Shown piece by piece: positions 37,663 through 47,145 of a stretch of 64,000 nt of DNA; position 1 is the first letter of the stretch, and every line of letters begins with the position of its first letter. The translations under genes were made by a program, and so were the position numbers. Where the stretch lies: assembly GCF_001042475.2 (NCBI RefSeq), contig NZ_LECW02000021.1, forward strand, positions 124,001 to 188,000, written 5' to 3'. Below the pieces are notes generated by a model, which made no database searches, had not been told where the DNA came from, and worked only from the letters and a program-made list of their open reading frames with translations. This DNA comes from Bacillus glycinifermentans. Lineage in GTDB: Bacteria; Bacillota; Bacilli; Bacillales; Bacillaceae.

Positions 37663-38921
37663 AGCTGTTCACTCCCGTTCTCATCCCGATATAAAAGAAC
37701 ATGTACACGCCTTCCGGCTTCATAGCCCCTCGTACCTCCCGGCAGGACGACGAGTGCATTGGCATCCGCCAGCGAGGTGACCGCACTCGATTTATCCAAG
37801 CCGACAGGCTCTGCCTGGAGCATTCCGTCCTTGACCGAAACAAAAGAACGCACAAAGCGGGTAAACGGATTCGGCTTCGGAAAATCCCTGCTTAATACGG
37901 CTACAGCGCATAAGGCATACGGCTTTTGATCGAGAAGCCAGGTTCTGACGGAAGGCTTTACAAACAGCTCAAATCCGACAAAGCACGCCGACGGATTTCC
38001 TGAAAGCCCGAATAACAGCTTTCCGTCCAAATGAGCAACAGTCGTCACGCTTCCCGGACGCATCGCGATTTTATTAAATAACACTTCTGCGCCGAGCTTC
38101 TCATAAATAGCGGGCAAAAAATCAAAATCCCCGACGGAAACTCCTCCGGTTGTAATGAGAAAGTCAACTTTTTCAAGCGCTTTTTTCACAGCGTCAAAGC
38201 TTTCCTCGAAATCATCCGAAATTTTCCCTAAATATAGGGGGGTACCTCCCGCTTCTTCGACTTGCGCCATAACCATGCTTGCATTGCTGTTGCGGATTTT
38301 CCCGGGAACGAGAGGATCGCTGACATTCAACAGCTCTGTCCCGGTGGCGATGATACCGATCACCGGCTTTTTCACGACCGGTACCGATGCATAGCCGAAA
38401 GTCGCAAGCAAAGCGATCACTCCGGACGTTATTCTCGTTCCTTTCATTAACAGGACTGAGCCTTTTTCAGCGTCTTCACCTTTTTTTGAAATATTGTCTC
38501 CAGGCTGAAAAGAACGCTTCAGCTCCATATACTGTTTTTCGCCTTCACTGTAGGTTTTCACAAGTTCCAGCATGACAACCGCATCTGCGCCTTCAGGTAT
38601 TTGCGCTCCTGTCATGATCCTGACCGCTTGAAAAGGCCCGAGTGTTTTTTCGGAAACAGCACCCGCACCGATGTGATCAATGACTTCGAATCGCACCGGA
38701 TGTTCCCGGGAGGCGCCGGCCGTATCGGACGCCCTGACTGCGAAGCCGTCATATGGTGAACGGTCAAATGCCGGCACATCGTGATCAGCCGTTACATCCT
38801 CCGCTAAATATCTGTGCAGACTTTCTTCAAGATGAACCCATTCTATTTCTCCGTGTTTATGGTGCCGCGACACGAGCGCTGCAGCTTCATAAACCGGTAT
38901 GGGCGTTCTTTTTTCGATCAT
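37629..38921 (-). CDS. moeA: Molybdopterin molybdenumtransferase MoeA
   Basis: 430 residues. Inserts molybdate into molybdopterin. MoeA order of domains is clear: SPYDGFAVR, MTGAQIPEGAD, the MogA-like central domain with ATGTELL, and TTGGVSVGDFDF followed by GLSGNPSACFVGFE. ATG after GGAGGTTTTTTGA; 18 bases after moeB. Confidence 0.95.
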   Translation of the reverse strand: MIEKRTPIPVYEAAALVSRHHKHGEIEWVHLEESLHRYLAEDVTADHDVPAFDRSPYDGFAVRASDTAGASREHPVRFEVIDHIGAGAVSEKTLGPFQAVRIMTGAQIPEGADAVVMLELVKTYSEGEKQYMELKRSFQPGDNISKKGEDAEKGSVLLMKGTRITSGVIALLATFGYASVPVVKKPVIGIIATGTELLNVSDPLVPGKIRNSNASMVMAQVEEAGGTPLYLGKISDDFEESFDAVKKALEKVDFLITTGGVSVGDFDFLPAIYEKLGAEVLFNKIAMRPGSVTTVAHLDGKLLFGLSGNPSACFVGFELFVKPSVRTWLLDQKPYALCAVAVLSRDFPKPNPFTRFVRSFVSVKDGMLQAEPVGLDKSSAVTSLADANALVVLPGGTRGYEAGRRVHVLLYRDENGSEQLWPEMFQFSRS

Positions 38922-38939
38922 TCAAAAAACCTCCTGTTG

Positions 38940-39953
38940 CTACATTCCGATCAGTCTGGCTAATACTGAATTGGCTTCCTTGATATCGTTCGTTCCGTGA
39001 ACAAGCGCCCTCCCGTCATTAAAAATGACGATTCTGAACGCTTCATATGCGACATGAAGCAGATACTCATTTATGTCAACTTTCCCGATCGCGGCGAGCT
39101 TTTCGGCGAGCTCCTCTTTCGGGAGGCGTTTTAGCGCTTCGCTGCGGATCTGGACCGTTTCCCTTCCGCACAGCACGTCCGCTTTCTTTTGGCTTCTATC
39201 CGAAAGGTGGGGATAAACCGGCGCATGACCGCATGACGGGCATTCTTCATTCCTGCTGATCCGCATCTCAAAATGGGTGTTCATCCATAAATCAAAGGTC
39301 ACAAAAGCGGTTTGAAGCGCTCCTTCCTTACCGGTCAAGATCTTTAATATTTCAGCCTGCTGATAAGCTGAGACCATTTGTACGGCCGGCGAAATGATTC
39401 CCGATGTATCGCACGTCGCCCCGCCGACCGGAATTTCTTCAAACAGGCAGGCGAGACAGGGCGTGCGCCCGGGAACGATTGTCATGTACATCCCCTGGCT
39501 GCTGACGCAAGCGCCGTACACCCAGGGAGTGCCCGTCTGTTGTGCGAGGTCATTGATGATCATGCGCGTCTCGAAATTGTCAGTCGCATCAATGACGGCA
39601 TCCGCCTCTTCAATGAGAGACTTCAGCGTTTCGGCGTTGCCTTCTGCAACATATGTATGCAAGTTGACATCTCGATTAATTTGTGCCAGGCGGTTTTGGG
39701 CTGCGATCGCCTTCGGCAAGCGGTTTTCCGCGTCTTTTTCCGTATAGAGCTGCTGCCTTTGCAGATTGCTCCATTCCACGTAATCGCGGTCAATGATCGA
39801 CAAATCACCGACGCCTGCGCGCACCAGCCCTTCAGCGGCAGACGTGCCGAGCGCTCCGGCGCCGACTATCAAAACATGACTTTTTTTAATTCTGTCCTGC
39901 CCTGCCTGTCCGATGTTTTGATATCTGATTTGTCTTGAATACCGTTCATCCAT
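38940..39953 (-). CDS. moeB: Molybdopterin-synthase adenylyltransferase MoeB
   Basis: 337 residues. E1-like enzyme that adenylates the MoaD C-terminus. Seen: [12 protein letters not shown], nucleotide loop [34 protein letters not shown], and a zinc site (CLAC with CPSC). The extra C-terminal rhodanese-like part is short and shows no catalytic Cys. ATG at 39951-39953 follows GGAGATTCCCC. May also serve ThiS-type carriers. Confidence 0.92.
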   Translation of the reverse strand: MDERYSRQIRYQNIGQAGQDRIKKSHVLIVGAGALGTSAAEGLVRAGVGDLSIIDRDYVEWSNLQRQQLYTEKDAENRLPKAIAAQNRLAQINRDVNLHTYVAEGNAETLKSLIEEADAVIDATDNFETRMIINDLAQQTGTPWVYGACVSSQGMYMTIVPGRTPCLACLFEEIPVGGATCDTSGIISPAVQMVSAYQQAEILKILTGKEGALQTAFVTFDLWMNTHFEMRISRNEECPSCGHAPVYPHLSDRSQKKADVLCGRETVQIRSEALKRLPKEELAEKLAAIGKVDINEYLLHVAYEAFRIVIFNDGRALVHGTNDIKEANSVLARLIGM

Positions 39954-40071
39954 CAGGGGAATCTCCTTTGCTGTCTTTTTTAGTATCATATCACTTTTCC
40001 GCTGTAAAAATCTCTTTCTATTTTACCGCTTGACCGTCCGGAGGCTTCTTGAAAGCTTTGATAAAAGCGGT

Positions 40072-40659
40072 TCATTCAAAGCGAAACGGTTCTATTCTTT
40101 CTAAATCCGACTTTTTATTGACATTTGTAAATTCGTCTTTCTTCGCCCCGATTTCGCCTGCTTCAACGTACTCTACACAAATCTGCGAGAGGAAATCGCT
40201 GATTTTCAGCTGATCGCGACAAAGCTGCTCATAGATCGTTTGTTTGACTCTTTTATGATAGACCGCTGCAAGCGGCTGCGCCCTTCCTCCGGCGACAGGC
40301 ACAACCGCATCTGCTCCTGTACCGATCAGCTGTTTCAAAGCGGCGACAGTCTCTTTCCGGATAAGGGGCGTGTCACAGGCTAAAACGGTATAAATATCCC
40401 CTTCTTCACACGACATGGCCGTATATATACCGGCCAGGGGCCCTTTCCCTTTGAACGGCTCAGCATCTTCAAGAACCGCTGTTTCTCCACTGGCTTTAAA
40501 ACGCCCGGTAAGCTCCGGACGGCTCAATATGAGCGCTTCTCCCCCGAGAGCTTGTTTGCACCACTGATAGAGGGGTTTGTTCTTCCATAAGGCAAATGCT
40601 TTCGGTTCCCCAAAACGGCTCGATAATCCTCCTGCCAATATGACATGAACGGGCTTCAT
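40072..40659 (-). CDS. mobA: Molybdenum cofactor guanylyltransferase MobA
   Basis: 195 residues. Nucleotidyltransferase with the signature LAGGLSSRFGEPKA and LACDTPLI metal site. Attaches GMP to molybdopterin. Heads the minus-strand cluster, 118 bases before moeB, so the operon may have a second start in that gap. ATG after GGAGGGAAGCG. Confidence 0.93.
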   Translation of the reverse strand: MKPVHVILAGGLSSRFGEPKAFALWKNKPLYQWCKQALGGEALILSRPELTGRFKASGETAVLEDAEPFKGKGPLAGIYTAMSCEEGDIYTVLACDTPLIRKETVAALKQLIGTGADAVVPVAGGRAQPLAAVYHKRVKQTIYEQLCRDQLKISDFLSQICVEYVEAGEIGAKKDEFTNVNKKSDLERIEPFRFE

Positions 40660-40811
40660 CGCTTCCCTCCTTCGTTCTGATAGACGTTTCAGTGAAAATC
40701 ATAGCAAAACATACGAAAAAGGAACAAGTCTGTAAAAGACAGTTTTCGAAAGCATGAGCTGTTCAAATTTTGCATATTGTAGTTGTAACTTCTTTAGGAG
40801 GCTGGGTCACC

Positions 40812-41768
40812 ATGAAAAAACCATCAGGTTCGCTGCCTTTTTTCCATGATTTGTCGCAGGAAAATCTTTTTTTAAAGGCGGAAGTTGCCAGATGCCATCA
40901 GCTGATTCATGAGCTTGAAGCAAGCTATTTTTATCAAAAAAACCGAAAGCTTAATAAAGAAAACAACGCGATGAAACAGGAGCTTGAGCAGCTGACATTG
41001 GAATTGCAGCGGGTTTTGGCAAACAAACAGGACGGGGCGGATGAAGAGCTGTACAGCATCAAAAGCGGACTGCTCGAAAAAATCGTGACGCTGCAGGAGC
41101 TGCTTCAAAATGAAACATTGAAGAGAAAGCAGGAAATAGAAGAAAAGCACCGCCTTCATTTAACAAATGTCAAAGCCGCGGAGGAAAACAAAAGTCTCTA
41201 TCGGCAATTCAAAGCCGAAAAGCATCATGCAGAAACAGAAAAAAAGATGAGGCTTCAAAAGGAAGAAGAACTCGGAAAACTGGCAAAGGAAAATGCCCTC
41301 CTGAAAGACGATCTTCAGGCCAAAAGTTTTCAGCTCAAACAAATCGAAGCTGACGTAAGTTTATTAAAAGAGCGGATGATCGATATGAAAAACCGGATTG
41401 CAGAGGCGGAAAAAACGAAGGAAACGCTGTTTTACGAAACGATCGTTTCGTACAAAAGGCAGCTTGATGAAAGCGACAAGTGGATCGCTTCTCATTTTGC
41501 CGATATTGACGCATATCATCAAACGAAGAAGGAAGCGCAGCAGGACAGCGCATTGTTTGAGCGTTCAGAACAGGTTGAAGAGGTTCTTCAATCCGTGACA
41601 GAACAAGTCGATATTCTGCAAAAGCAGCTGAGCACCATTCATAAAAACGACAGCATCATGGAACATAAAATTGAAGAATGGAAAAAACAGTATAAAGAAG
41701 AGACCCCTCCTCAAAAGTGGGTCTATAAAATAAAACGTAAGGATAAAGAAACGAATCCTTTAAACTGA
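40812..41768 (+). CDS. yknT: Sporulation coiled-coil protein YknT
   Basis: 318 residues, almost wholly predicted coiled coil (about 15-275) rich in Lys/Glu/Gln, with no signal or membrane segment. B. subtilis YknT (Cse15) in this position is made under sigma-E and is spore-coat associated. TTTAGGAGG lies 10 bases before ATG. GCATGAG (40754-40760) with CATATTG 14 bases on is a weak sigma-E-like promoter. Confidence 0.85.
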   Translation: MKKPSGSLPFFHDLSQENLFLKAEVARCHQLIHELEASYFYQKNRKLNKENNAMKQELEQLTLELQRVLANKQDGADEELYSIKSGLLEKIVTLQELLQNETLKRKQEIEEKHRLHLTNVKAAEENKSLYRQFKAEKHHAETEKKMRLQKEEELGKLAKENALLKDDLQAKSFQLKQIEADVSLLKERMIDMKNRIAEAEKTKETLFYETIVSYKRQLDESDKWIASHFADIDAYHQTKKEAQQDSALFERSEQVEEVLQSVTEQVDILQKQLSTIHKNDSIMEHKIEEWKKQYKEETPPQKWVYKIKRKDKETNPLN

Positions 41769-41794
41769 ACGAAACTTTAAGGGAATAAATGGAT

Positions 41795-41826
41795 AAAACT
41801 GCTTGAGAATTGACTCAAGCAGTTTT
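41795..41826 (+). terminator. Terminator of yknT
   Basis: AAAACTGCTTGAG (41795-41807) pairs with CTCAAGCAGTTTT (41814-41826). Confidence 0.8.
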
Positions 41827-41902
41827 AAGAACACGGCGGCCTGTTTAGCCGCTCTCCTTATCCTTATCAATGCAAGCGCTATCTGAGAAATTAAGGATAA
41901 AA

Positions 41903-42487
41903 CTATTGCTTTTCTGTTTCGGTAGAGATGTCTCCCTCTAATATATATTGACCGCGGTATGGTTTTTTGACTTCCGGATACATTTTAATAAGACTTTGCA
42001 TGAAGGTTGTCATATTCGGAATTTCAAGCCCGCTTTCTTTTTCAATTTCTTTTTGAAGTTCGGAGCTTTTGATCGCCGCATTGTGACGCTTCAACGTTTT
42101 AATCGCCGCTTCACGCAGTTTTGCAGCTTTTGAACCCGGACGTGCCGTCCCCCTTCTGCGCCGCGTTGTACCGTCTGGAATTCCGGCAGGCAGTGCGGAG
42201 GCTTGCGGAGAAGTCTGCTGCTGAGTTTTTTGAGATGTCTGCATTTGTTGCTGCTGATAGCTTTTCATCTCCTGTGCAGCTAATTCAGCTAAAACAGGGA
42301 GCGATTCGGTTTTTCGCTCTGTGCGAAAATCTTTTTTTGTATCGTTATTAAAGCTGGATGGGCGATCCAATTCACGCAGCTTTGCATATATATTGTCACG
42401 CTCAATTTGATACTCCCTAATGACCTTAACCTCAGCTTCATTTAGCTGCTCCAATCGTAAACGCAATGCTTCCCTCTCGTTAAACAT
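41903..42487 (-). CDS. rok: Nucleoid-associated repressor Rok
   Basis: 194 residues. In Bacillus Rok represses comK and silences AT-rich horizontally acquired DNA. N-terminal coiled coil for oligomerisation (2-42), a flexible Gln/Ser/Pro-rich linker (about 60-115) with the basic stretch RRRRGTARPGSKAAK, and the C-terminal winged helix (about 115-185). Length close to the 191-residue B. subtilis protein. Alone on the minus strand. Confidence 0.93.
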   Translation of the reverse strand: MFNEREALRLRLEQLNEAEVKVIREYQIERDNIYAKLRELDRPSSFNNDTKKDFRTERKTESLPVLAELAAQEMKSYQQQQMQTSQKTQQQTSPQASALPAGIPDGTTRRRRGTARPGSKAAKLREAAIKTLKRHNAAIKSSELQKEIEKESGLEIPNMTTFMQSLIKMYPEVKKPYRGQYILEGDISTETEKQ

Positions 42488-42531
42488 ACCGTTTTTACCC
42501 TCCTATCAGAATAAATAACCCTCTAATAAAA

Positions 42532-42560
42532 ATATTAGATTACCAAACTAATTTTATCAA
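42532..42560 (-). promoter_or_regulatory. rok promoter
   Basis: TTGATA (42555-42560), 17-base spacer, TAATAT (42532-42537) on the minus strand. Confidence 0.75.
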
Positions 42561-42599
42561 TTATTTTTTCGTTTTTCTACTGTTGTTTCCCGTTAAGAA

Positions 42600-43000
42600 A
42601 ATAGAACTAAATTTCTGTGAAGGTTGAATCCATGGGGTTTTTTGCAGTACATCGGCCTATCTCACCTCTTATGTCGAAATATGGTAAATGATGAAGAAAC
42701 CTAGAAAATTACTTTTGAGATGAACATAATTAAGCAACTGAATATACCGATCCGCACGTACTGGAAAGTGTGAGAAAACAGTGATCTATAGGGCTTATAA
42801 ATCCAGAATATTCTAAATTGGTTGACACTTCGTGTCGAAATGGCATACATGAATGGACAGGGGACGGGCAATATAACGCTTCATTAAAAACAGGTAATTA
42901 GACTCATTGAAATCAACTGAAAGAGGCTAATGATTCATTTGATAAGAGAGGCTGAATGCGGAATTTTTTTTTGAAATTTTTTTCGGAAGCACCCGGATAA
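42600..43000. other. AT-rich intergenic stretch with short broken reading frames
   Basis: No intact gene. On the plus strand short fragments read like protein but are interrupted by stops: MGFFAVHRPISPLMSKYGK (from 42632), MNIIKQLNIPIRTYWKV (from 42722), and a 37-residue stretch ending WTGDGQYNASLKTGN near 42892. They change frame, as in a decayed gene; I recognise none of them. Confidence 0.35.
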
Positions 43001-43034
43001 ATAAAAAACCCCAAAAAAAACGGGGTTTTTTTAT
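43001..43034 (-). terminator. Terminator of ykuV
   Basis: AAAAAACCCC (43003-43012) pairs with GGGGTTTTTT (43022-43031), usable on either strand. Confidence 0.85.
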
Positions 43035-43036
43035 TT

Positions 43037-43495
43037 TTATTCAGCAGCCTGCTCTGATTCGGCAAGAACACGGTTCACGCGTTTTTCGAGCATTTTCATT
43101 CCGCTGCCTCCCGCCTGGAAATGGCGAAGCTGTCCTGTTTTGTCAAACACATAATAAGCCGGCACATATTCATTCTCAAACGCATCCGTTAATTTATGTT
43201 CGCTGTCGACAAATATCGGCTGTGTAATATCGTGTTCAGCGGCCACTTCTTTAATTTTATTGATATCAAGGTCATCTTCGGAACGCGGCATATGCACGGC
43301 TACTACGTTTAATTTATCGCTGTAGCGGTCGCGGAATTCGTTGACCTGCGGCATCGCTTCTTTGCATAAATGGCAGCTGATTGACCAGAAATGAATCAGC
43401 GTCGGCTTTTCGCCGATCAGCTCCTCTTTTGACACTTCTCCGTTAAACCATTCTGTTGCGCCAGTAAGCTCCGGCATAGGCTGACGTAATTTCAT
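43037..43495 (-). CDS. ykuV: Thiol-disulfide oxidoreductase YkuV
   Basis: 152 residues. TlpA/ResA-type thioredoxin fold with no signal peptide, so cytosolic. Active site SISCHLCKE (Cys41/Cys44), cis-proline region EYVPAYYVFD. B. subtilis YkuV is a reductant-like thioredoxin homologue. ATG at 43493-43495 follows TGGAGG. Downstream of the peroxiredoxin ykuU, its likely partner in peroxide handling. Confidence 0.9.
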   Translation of the reverse strand: MKLRQPMPELTGATEWFNGEVSKEELIGEKPTLIHFWSISCHLCKEAMPQVNEFRDRYSDKLNVVAVHMPRSEDDLDINKIKEVAAEHDITQPIFVDSEHKLTDAFENEYVPAYYVFDKTGQLRHFQAGGSGMKMLEKRVNRVLAESEQAAE

Positions 43496-43527
43496 GTTTT
43501 TTCCTCCATTTTCATTTGTTCGATGAA

Positions 43528-43553
43528 AAAGGCCTAACAAATGTTAGACCTTT
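43528..43553 (-). terminator. Hairpin between ykuU and ykuV
   Basis: On the minus strand AAAGGTCTAAC pairs with GTTAGGCCTTT (one mismatch), followed by TTTC. Probably a partial terminator that lowers ykuV expression relative to ykuU. Confidence 0.55.
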
Positions 43554-43582
43554 CCAATCCGATTCCATTCCAGGAGACGGCA

Positions 43583-44125
43583 TTAAAGTGTTTTTTGGCC
43601 AGGCTTCCAGTTTGCCGGGCAAAGTCCGCCTGTCTGCAGCGCTTGAAGAACGCGCAATGTTTCGTCAACATCGCGGCCGATGTTGTTATGGAAAACCGTT
43701 TGATACTGCATTTCACCTTCAGGGTTGATGATGAACAGTCCGCGAAGAGCGACGCCTTCTTCTTCGATAAGCACGCCGTACTCGCGGGACACTTCGTGAT
43801 TTGTATCAGCTGCAAGCGGATATTTCAGCTGTCCAAGTCCGTTTTCCTTGCGGTCTGTGTTGATCCAGGCAAGGTGAGTGTGGATCGTGTCAGTTGATAC
43901 ACCGATCACTTCTGCATCAAGATCTTCGAACTCGTCATAGCGGTCGGACATTGCCGTAATTTCCGTCGGACATACGAAAGTAAAGTCCATTGGATAGAAG
44001 AAAAGGACAGTCCATTTGTCGTTTTTCATATTTTCCTCAAGGCTTACCTTTCCGAATTCCTTGTTAGGAAGCACTGCCTCCATCTCAAAGCGGGGCGCCT
44101 GTTTACCTACCATGCGTTCTGCCAT
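43583..44125 (-). CDS. ykuU: 2-Cys peroxiredoxin YkuU
   Basis: 180 residues. Reduces peroxides; peroxidatic Cys52 in FTFVCPTE and resolving Cys169 in GGLCPANW, with Thr and Arg of the typical AhpC/Prx1 active site (PMDFTFVCPT, RGLFII). GGAGGG precedes ATG. The leader carries a perfect 13-bp dyad (44174-44204). Confidence 0.94.
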   Translation of the reverse strand: MAERMVGKQAPRFEMEAVLPNKEFGKVSLEENMKNDKWTVLFFYPMDFTFVCPTEITAMSDRYDEFEDLDAEVIGVSTDTIHTHLAWINTDRKENGLGQLKYPLAADTNHEVSREYGVLIEEEGVALRGLFIINPEGEMQYQTVFHNNIGRDVDETLRVLQALQTGGLCPANWKPGQKTL

Positions 44126-44173
44126 TTTATGTATCCCTCCAATGATATTTTTGGGTTCTGCTACCCATATCCA

Positions 44174-44204
44174 AAATGAGAATGCAAATGATGCATTCTC
44201 ATTT
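44174..44204. other. Perfect 13-bp dyad in the ykuU leader
   Basis: AAATGAGAATGCA (44174-44186) and TGCATTCTCATTT (44192-44204) are exact inverted copies around 5 bases. It lies downstream of the promoter, so it may act as an operator or an mRNA hairpin. The halves TGAGAAT/ATTCTCA recall Fur-family half-sites but the spacing differs. Confidence 0.6.
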
Positions 44205-44226
44205 AGTTAATAACATCACATAATCA

Positions 44227-44255
44227 ATTATAGCGTCAACCGTTTTTTTAGTCAA
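44227..44255 (-). promoter_or_regulatory. ykuU promoter
   Basis: TTGACT (44250-44255), 17-base spacer, TATAAT (44227-44232) on the minus strand. Confidence 0.8.
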
Positions 44256-44315
44256 TTTTAATTGATAATGAATTTAAATTAGCACCACAGGCTTCCCCAT
44301 CTGCAAAAACAAGCT

Positions 44316-44342
44316 AAAACCGAAGCATGACACTTCGGTTTT
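44316..44342 (-). terminator. Terminator of dapL-ykuS
   Basis: AAAACCGAAG (44316-44325) pairs with CTTCGGTTTT (44333-44342). Confidence 0.7.
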
Positions 44343-44350
44343 AACGTCTA

Positions 44351-44596
44351 TTAATGAAACTTCCGGTCAACCTGCTCACAGATCTCATCTGCGGTTAAGC
44401 CTGATGCCTGAATGACAGAAGCTCCGGTCATCGTGTCAGAAATTCCGAGCATATCGGAATCCAGGCCAGTTACAACACAGCAGTCACAGCCCCTTGCATC
44501 ATCTTCCGTTTTCATTAATACAACATCATATCCTTTTTCCTTTAGTGCGGCTTCGACATCTGATAAAGATTGTTCAATTCCGATTTTTTTCGACAT
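44351..44596 (-). CDS. ykuS: UPF0180 protein YkuS
   Basis: 81 residues. Soluble small protein of family UPF0180: IGIEQSLSDVEAALKEKGYDVV, then CDCCVVTGLDSDMLG with a Cys pair. Follows dapL by 65 bases, GGAGG before ATG. Function unknown. B. subtilis has the channel gene ykuT downstream; it is absent here. Confidence 0.85.
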   Translation of the reverse strand: MSKKIGIEQSLSDVEAALKEKGYDVVLMKTEDDARGCDCCVVTGLDSDMLGISDTMTGASVIQASGLTADEICEQVDRKFH

Positions 44597-44661
44597 GAAG
44601 AAACACCTCCATCATCTAAGATGCCACCTTTGCCGCGATTTTATACCGGTCTTTAAAGGAT

Positions 44662-45786
44662 TTAATCGGCCTGCTCGGATAAATATGCTGTCATGACGCG
44701 GACCGCCGTTTCGAGCGCTTCCTCTTTCGGCGTAAGCTTCGCATGATGAAGTCCGTACGGGGAATCGACGCCGAGCCAGAACATAAATCCGGGATATTTT
44801 TTCAGCATATAGCCAAAGTCTTCTCCCGTCATCGCTTCTTTTGCACGGACGACTTTGGCAAGCCCTTTTTCGGCTACAAAACGCATAAAGTCTTCGACTA
44901 AGTCGCCGGAATTGTAAACCTGATGATAGGCCGCCGGGTAGCTGACCTTTCCTCTGCAATGATAAGCTGTCTCCAAGCCTTTGACCATCGCTTCAATTCT
45001 TGTCTTCACCCGCTCCATCGATGAAGGCGACAGCGTTCTGATGGTGCCTTCAAGCTTCGCTTCCTGGGCGATGATGTTTTGAGCAGACCCTCCCCTGATT
45101 GTGCCGATCGTAATGACCGCGCTGTCAAGAGGATCGACGTTTCTGGCCACTATCGACTGCATCTGGGTGACCAGCGAGCTTGCCGCCACTACCATGTCTT
45201 CGGCAAGGTGCGGATATGCCGCATGCCCGCCTTTTCCTTCAAGCTCAATGACAAGCTCCGACGTATTGGCAAAAAGGAGTCCGCTTTTTGTCGAAATCGT
45301 GCCGACCGGAAGCTCTGGTGCGATGTGCAGCGCGGTGATCATGCTCGGCTCCCATTTTTTGAAAACGCCGCTCTCAAGCATCGGTTCGGCTCCCCCAGGA
45401 CCTTCTTCCGCCGGCTGGAACAAAAACAGAAGATCCTGCTTGACGGGATGATGCACGAAATGATCGATAAGCCCCAGCGCGATCGTCATATGAAAATCGT
45501 GGCCGCATGCGTGCATCCTGTCCTGATGGACGGAAGAAAAGGAATAGCCTGTTTCTTCGCGGATCGAAAGCCCGTCCATATCGGCTCTGTAAGCCAAAAT
45601 CTTATCGGGTGCCGTACCCTTCACTTTAACAAACAGCCCTGTCCGCCACTTTTCGATCTCAAGCCTGTTCTCGGGATGCTTTTGTAAATGGTCGAGAATA
45701 TAGCCCTGAGTTTTATATTCCTGGAATCCGAGCTCGGGAATTTGGTGCAGATCCCTTCGAATGGCTGTCAAATGCTCCAAGTTCAT
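44662..45786 (-). CDS. dapL: N-acetyldiaminopimelate deacetylase
   Basis: 374 residues (B. subtilis YkuR). M20-family metallohydrolase that removes acetate from N-acetyl-LL-diaminopimelate in the acetylated lysine/peptidoglycan pathway. Seen: [24 protein letters not shown] (metal His and Cys), [18 protein letters not shown] and [12 protein letters not shown] at 45784-45786 after GGGAGG gives the B. subtilis length. Works between PatA (61121) and diaminopimelate epimerase. The symbol dapL follows B. subtilis use and differs from the dapL aminotransferase of other bacteria. Confidence 0.93.
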   Translation of the reverse strand: MNLEHLTAIRRDLHQIPELGFQEYKTQGYILDHLQKHPENRLEIEKWRTGLFVKVKGTAPDKILAYRADMDGLSIREETGYSFSSVHQDRMHACGHDFHMTIALGLIDHFVHHPVKQDLLFLFQPAEEGPGGAEPMLESGVFKKWEPSMITALHIAPELPVGTISTKSGLLFANTSELVIELEGKGGHAAYPHLAEDMVVAASSLVTQMQSIVARNVDPLDSAVITIGTIRGGSAQNIIAQEAKLEGTIRTLSPSSMERVKTRIEAMVKGLETAYHCRGKVSYPAAYHQVYNSGDLVEDFMRFVAEKGLAKVVRAKEAMTGEDFGYMLKKYPGFMFWLGVDSPYGLHHAKLTPKEEALETAVRVMTAYLSEQAD

Positions 45787-45810
45787 CTTTTTAACCTCCC
45801 AGATATACGA

Positions 45811-45836
45811 AAAGGCGTGGATTGTTACATCCACGC
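45811..45836 (-). other. Hairpin between dapH and dapL
   Basis: GCGTGGAT (45815-45822) pairs with ATCCACGC (45829-45836). The minus-strand tail CCTTTTCG is a weak terminator, so it likely attenuates dapL or stabilises the dapH message. Confidence 0.5.
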
Positions 45837-45854
45837 ACGCTTTGATGCCGCTTC

Positions 45855-46565
45855 TTACAGCTGACGCAATTCCTGTTTAATTTCCGTTTTGCCTTTCGTT
45901 TTTTCGTCGATGTCTTTGATTTTTTTCGCAGGCGTTCCTGCGACTACCGTGTAAGGCGCGACATCTTCGATTACGATGGCTCCAGCGGCTACGACCGCTC
46001 CTTTTCCGACTGTTACGCCTTCTAAAACGACGGCGTTAGCGCCGATGACAACATCGTCTTCAATCACGACAGGCTTTGCTGAAGGCGGCTCGATAACGCC
46101 GGCAAGCACAGCTCCCGCTCCGATGTGGCAGTTTTCCCCAACCGTTGCACGTCCGCCGAGCACGGCGTTCATGTCGATCATCGTTCCCTCTCCGATGACA
46201 GAACCGATGTTGATGGACGCTCCCATCATAATTACGGCATTATCGCCGATTTCCACTTGATCTCGGATAATGGCACCCGGTTCGATGCGCGCTTTGATGT
46301 TTTTCAAATCAAGTGTCGGAATGGCGGAATTGCGACGGTCGTTTTCGACGACATAGTCTGCGATTTTGCTTTTGTTCGCTTCAAGGGCCGCTTTGATTTC
46401 ATCCCATTCTCCAAATACAACGCCGGTGTTTCCTGTAATAAAAGGCTGTGCCGAAGCGCCGAAGTCGATTCCTTCAAGATCGCCTTTTACATACACTTTG
46501 ACAGGCGTTGATTTCTTACTATTTTGAATAAATGAAATAATTTCATTTGCATCCATCATTTTCAT
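45855..46565 (-). CDS. dapH: Tetrahydrodipicolinate N-acetyltransferase
   Basis: 236 residues (B. subtilis YkuQ). Acetylates tetrahydrodipicolinate with acetyl-CoA. N-terminal DapH-specific domain (1-90), then a left-handed beta-helix of hexapeptide repeats ([21 protein letters not shown] and on) and a charged helical tail. The acetyl pathway of Bacillus uses dapH, patA and dapL, all present in this window. Confidence 0.95.
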   Translation of the reverse strand: MKMMDANEIISFIQNSKKSTPVKVYVKGDLEGIDFGASAQPFITGNTGVVFGEWDEIKAALEANKSKIADYVVENDRRNSAIPTLDLKNIKARIEPGAIIRDQVEIGDNAVIMMGASINIGSVIGEGTMIDMNAVLGGRATVGENCHIGAGAVLAGVIEPPSAKPVVIEDDVVIGANAVVLEGVTVGKGAVVAAGAIVIEDVAPYTVVAGTPAKKIKDIDEKTKGKTEIKQELRQL

Positions 46566-46628
46566 TATGTACGTCCTCCTTCTCTTGTCTACCCCATTAC
46601 TGTATCAAAGGTAAGATTTAAAGACAAG

Positions 46629-46657
46629 AAAAAAAAGAGCCTGTCGAAAAATCGGCT
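46629..46657 (-). terminator. Possible terminator of ykuNOP
   Basis: On the minus strand AGCCGA pairs imperfectly with TCG..GGCT, followed by CTTTTTTTTC (46629-46638). The stem is short. Confidence 0.5.
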
Positions 46658-46673
46658 GTAACGGCGGCAGGCG

Positions 46674-47126
46674 CTATTGTTTCACCCCTGCCTTCCCTGC
46701 AAAAGCCCTGCCGAATTCGAGCAGCATCGCTTCTTCCTCGCCTTCCGGATTCATCTCGATTTTGACGGACGGGAGTGCGATCTCTCCCCCGAGCTCTGCG
46801 ATTTTTTTCTCAAGAATGTCGACGGCGCCGCAAAAATGCTCATAGGACGTGTCACCCGAACCGAAAACGGCAAATGTCCGGCCGCTGAAATCAAGGTCTT
46901 CCATTTCCTCATAAAGGTCCAAAAATTCGTCGGGAAGGTCTCCGTCTCCCCATGTGTATGCGCCTAATACAATATGGCGGTAATCGTTGAACAGCGATGC
47001 ATCAATATCCATCGCTTCATGACGGTCGACTTCGGCTCCGCCCTCCAAAAGGCCTTTTTCAATCAAGTCCGCCATCGCTTCGGTGTTTCCCGACATGCTG
47101 GCATAAACAAGCAAAACGTTTCCCAT
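46674..47126 (-). CDS. ykuP: Short-chain flavodoxin YkuP
   Basis: 150 residues. FMN phosphate loop SMSGNTEAM (residues 11-19), the W/Y-containing loop GAYTWGDGDLPDEF and FGSGDTSYEHFCGAV. Replaces ferredoxin as electron donor under iron limitation, for example to NO synthase or fatty acid desaturation in B. subtilis. Third gene of the Fur-controlled ykuNOP operon. Confidence 0.94.
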   Translation of the reverse strand: MGNVLLVYASMSGNTEAMADLIEKGLLEGGAEVDRHEAMDIDASLFNDYRHIVLGAYTWGDGDLPDEFLDLYEEMEDLDFSGRTFAVFGSGDTSYEHFCGAVDILEKKIAELGGEIALPSVKIEMNPEGEEEAMLLEFGRAFAGKAGVKQ

Positions 47127-47145
47127 TCTGATTCCTCCAGATATA

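Noticed and set aside
42823-42851. TTGACA with ATACAT 17 bases on, plus strand
   Set aside because: Faces no gene; the TTGACA is part of a small GACAC-ttc-GTGTC dyad in AT-rich DNA.
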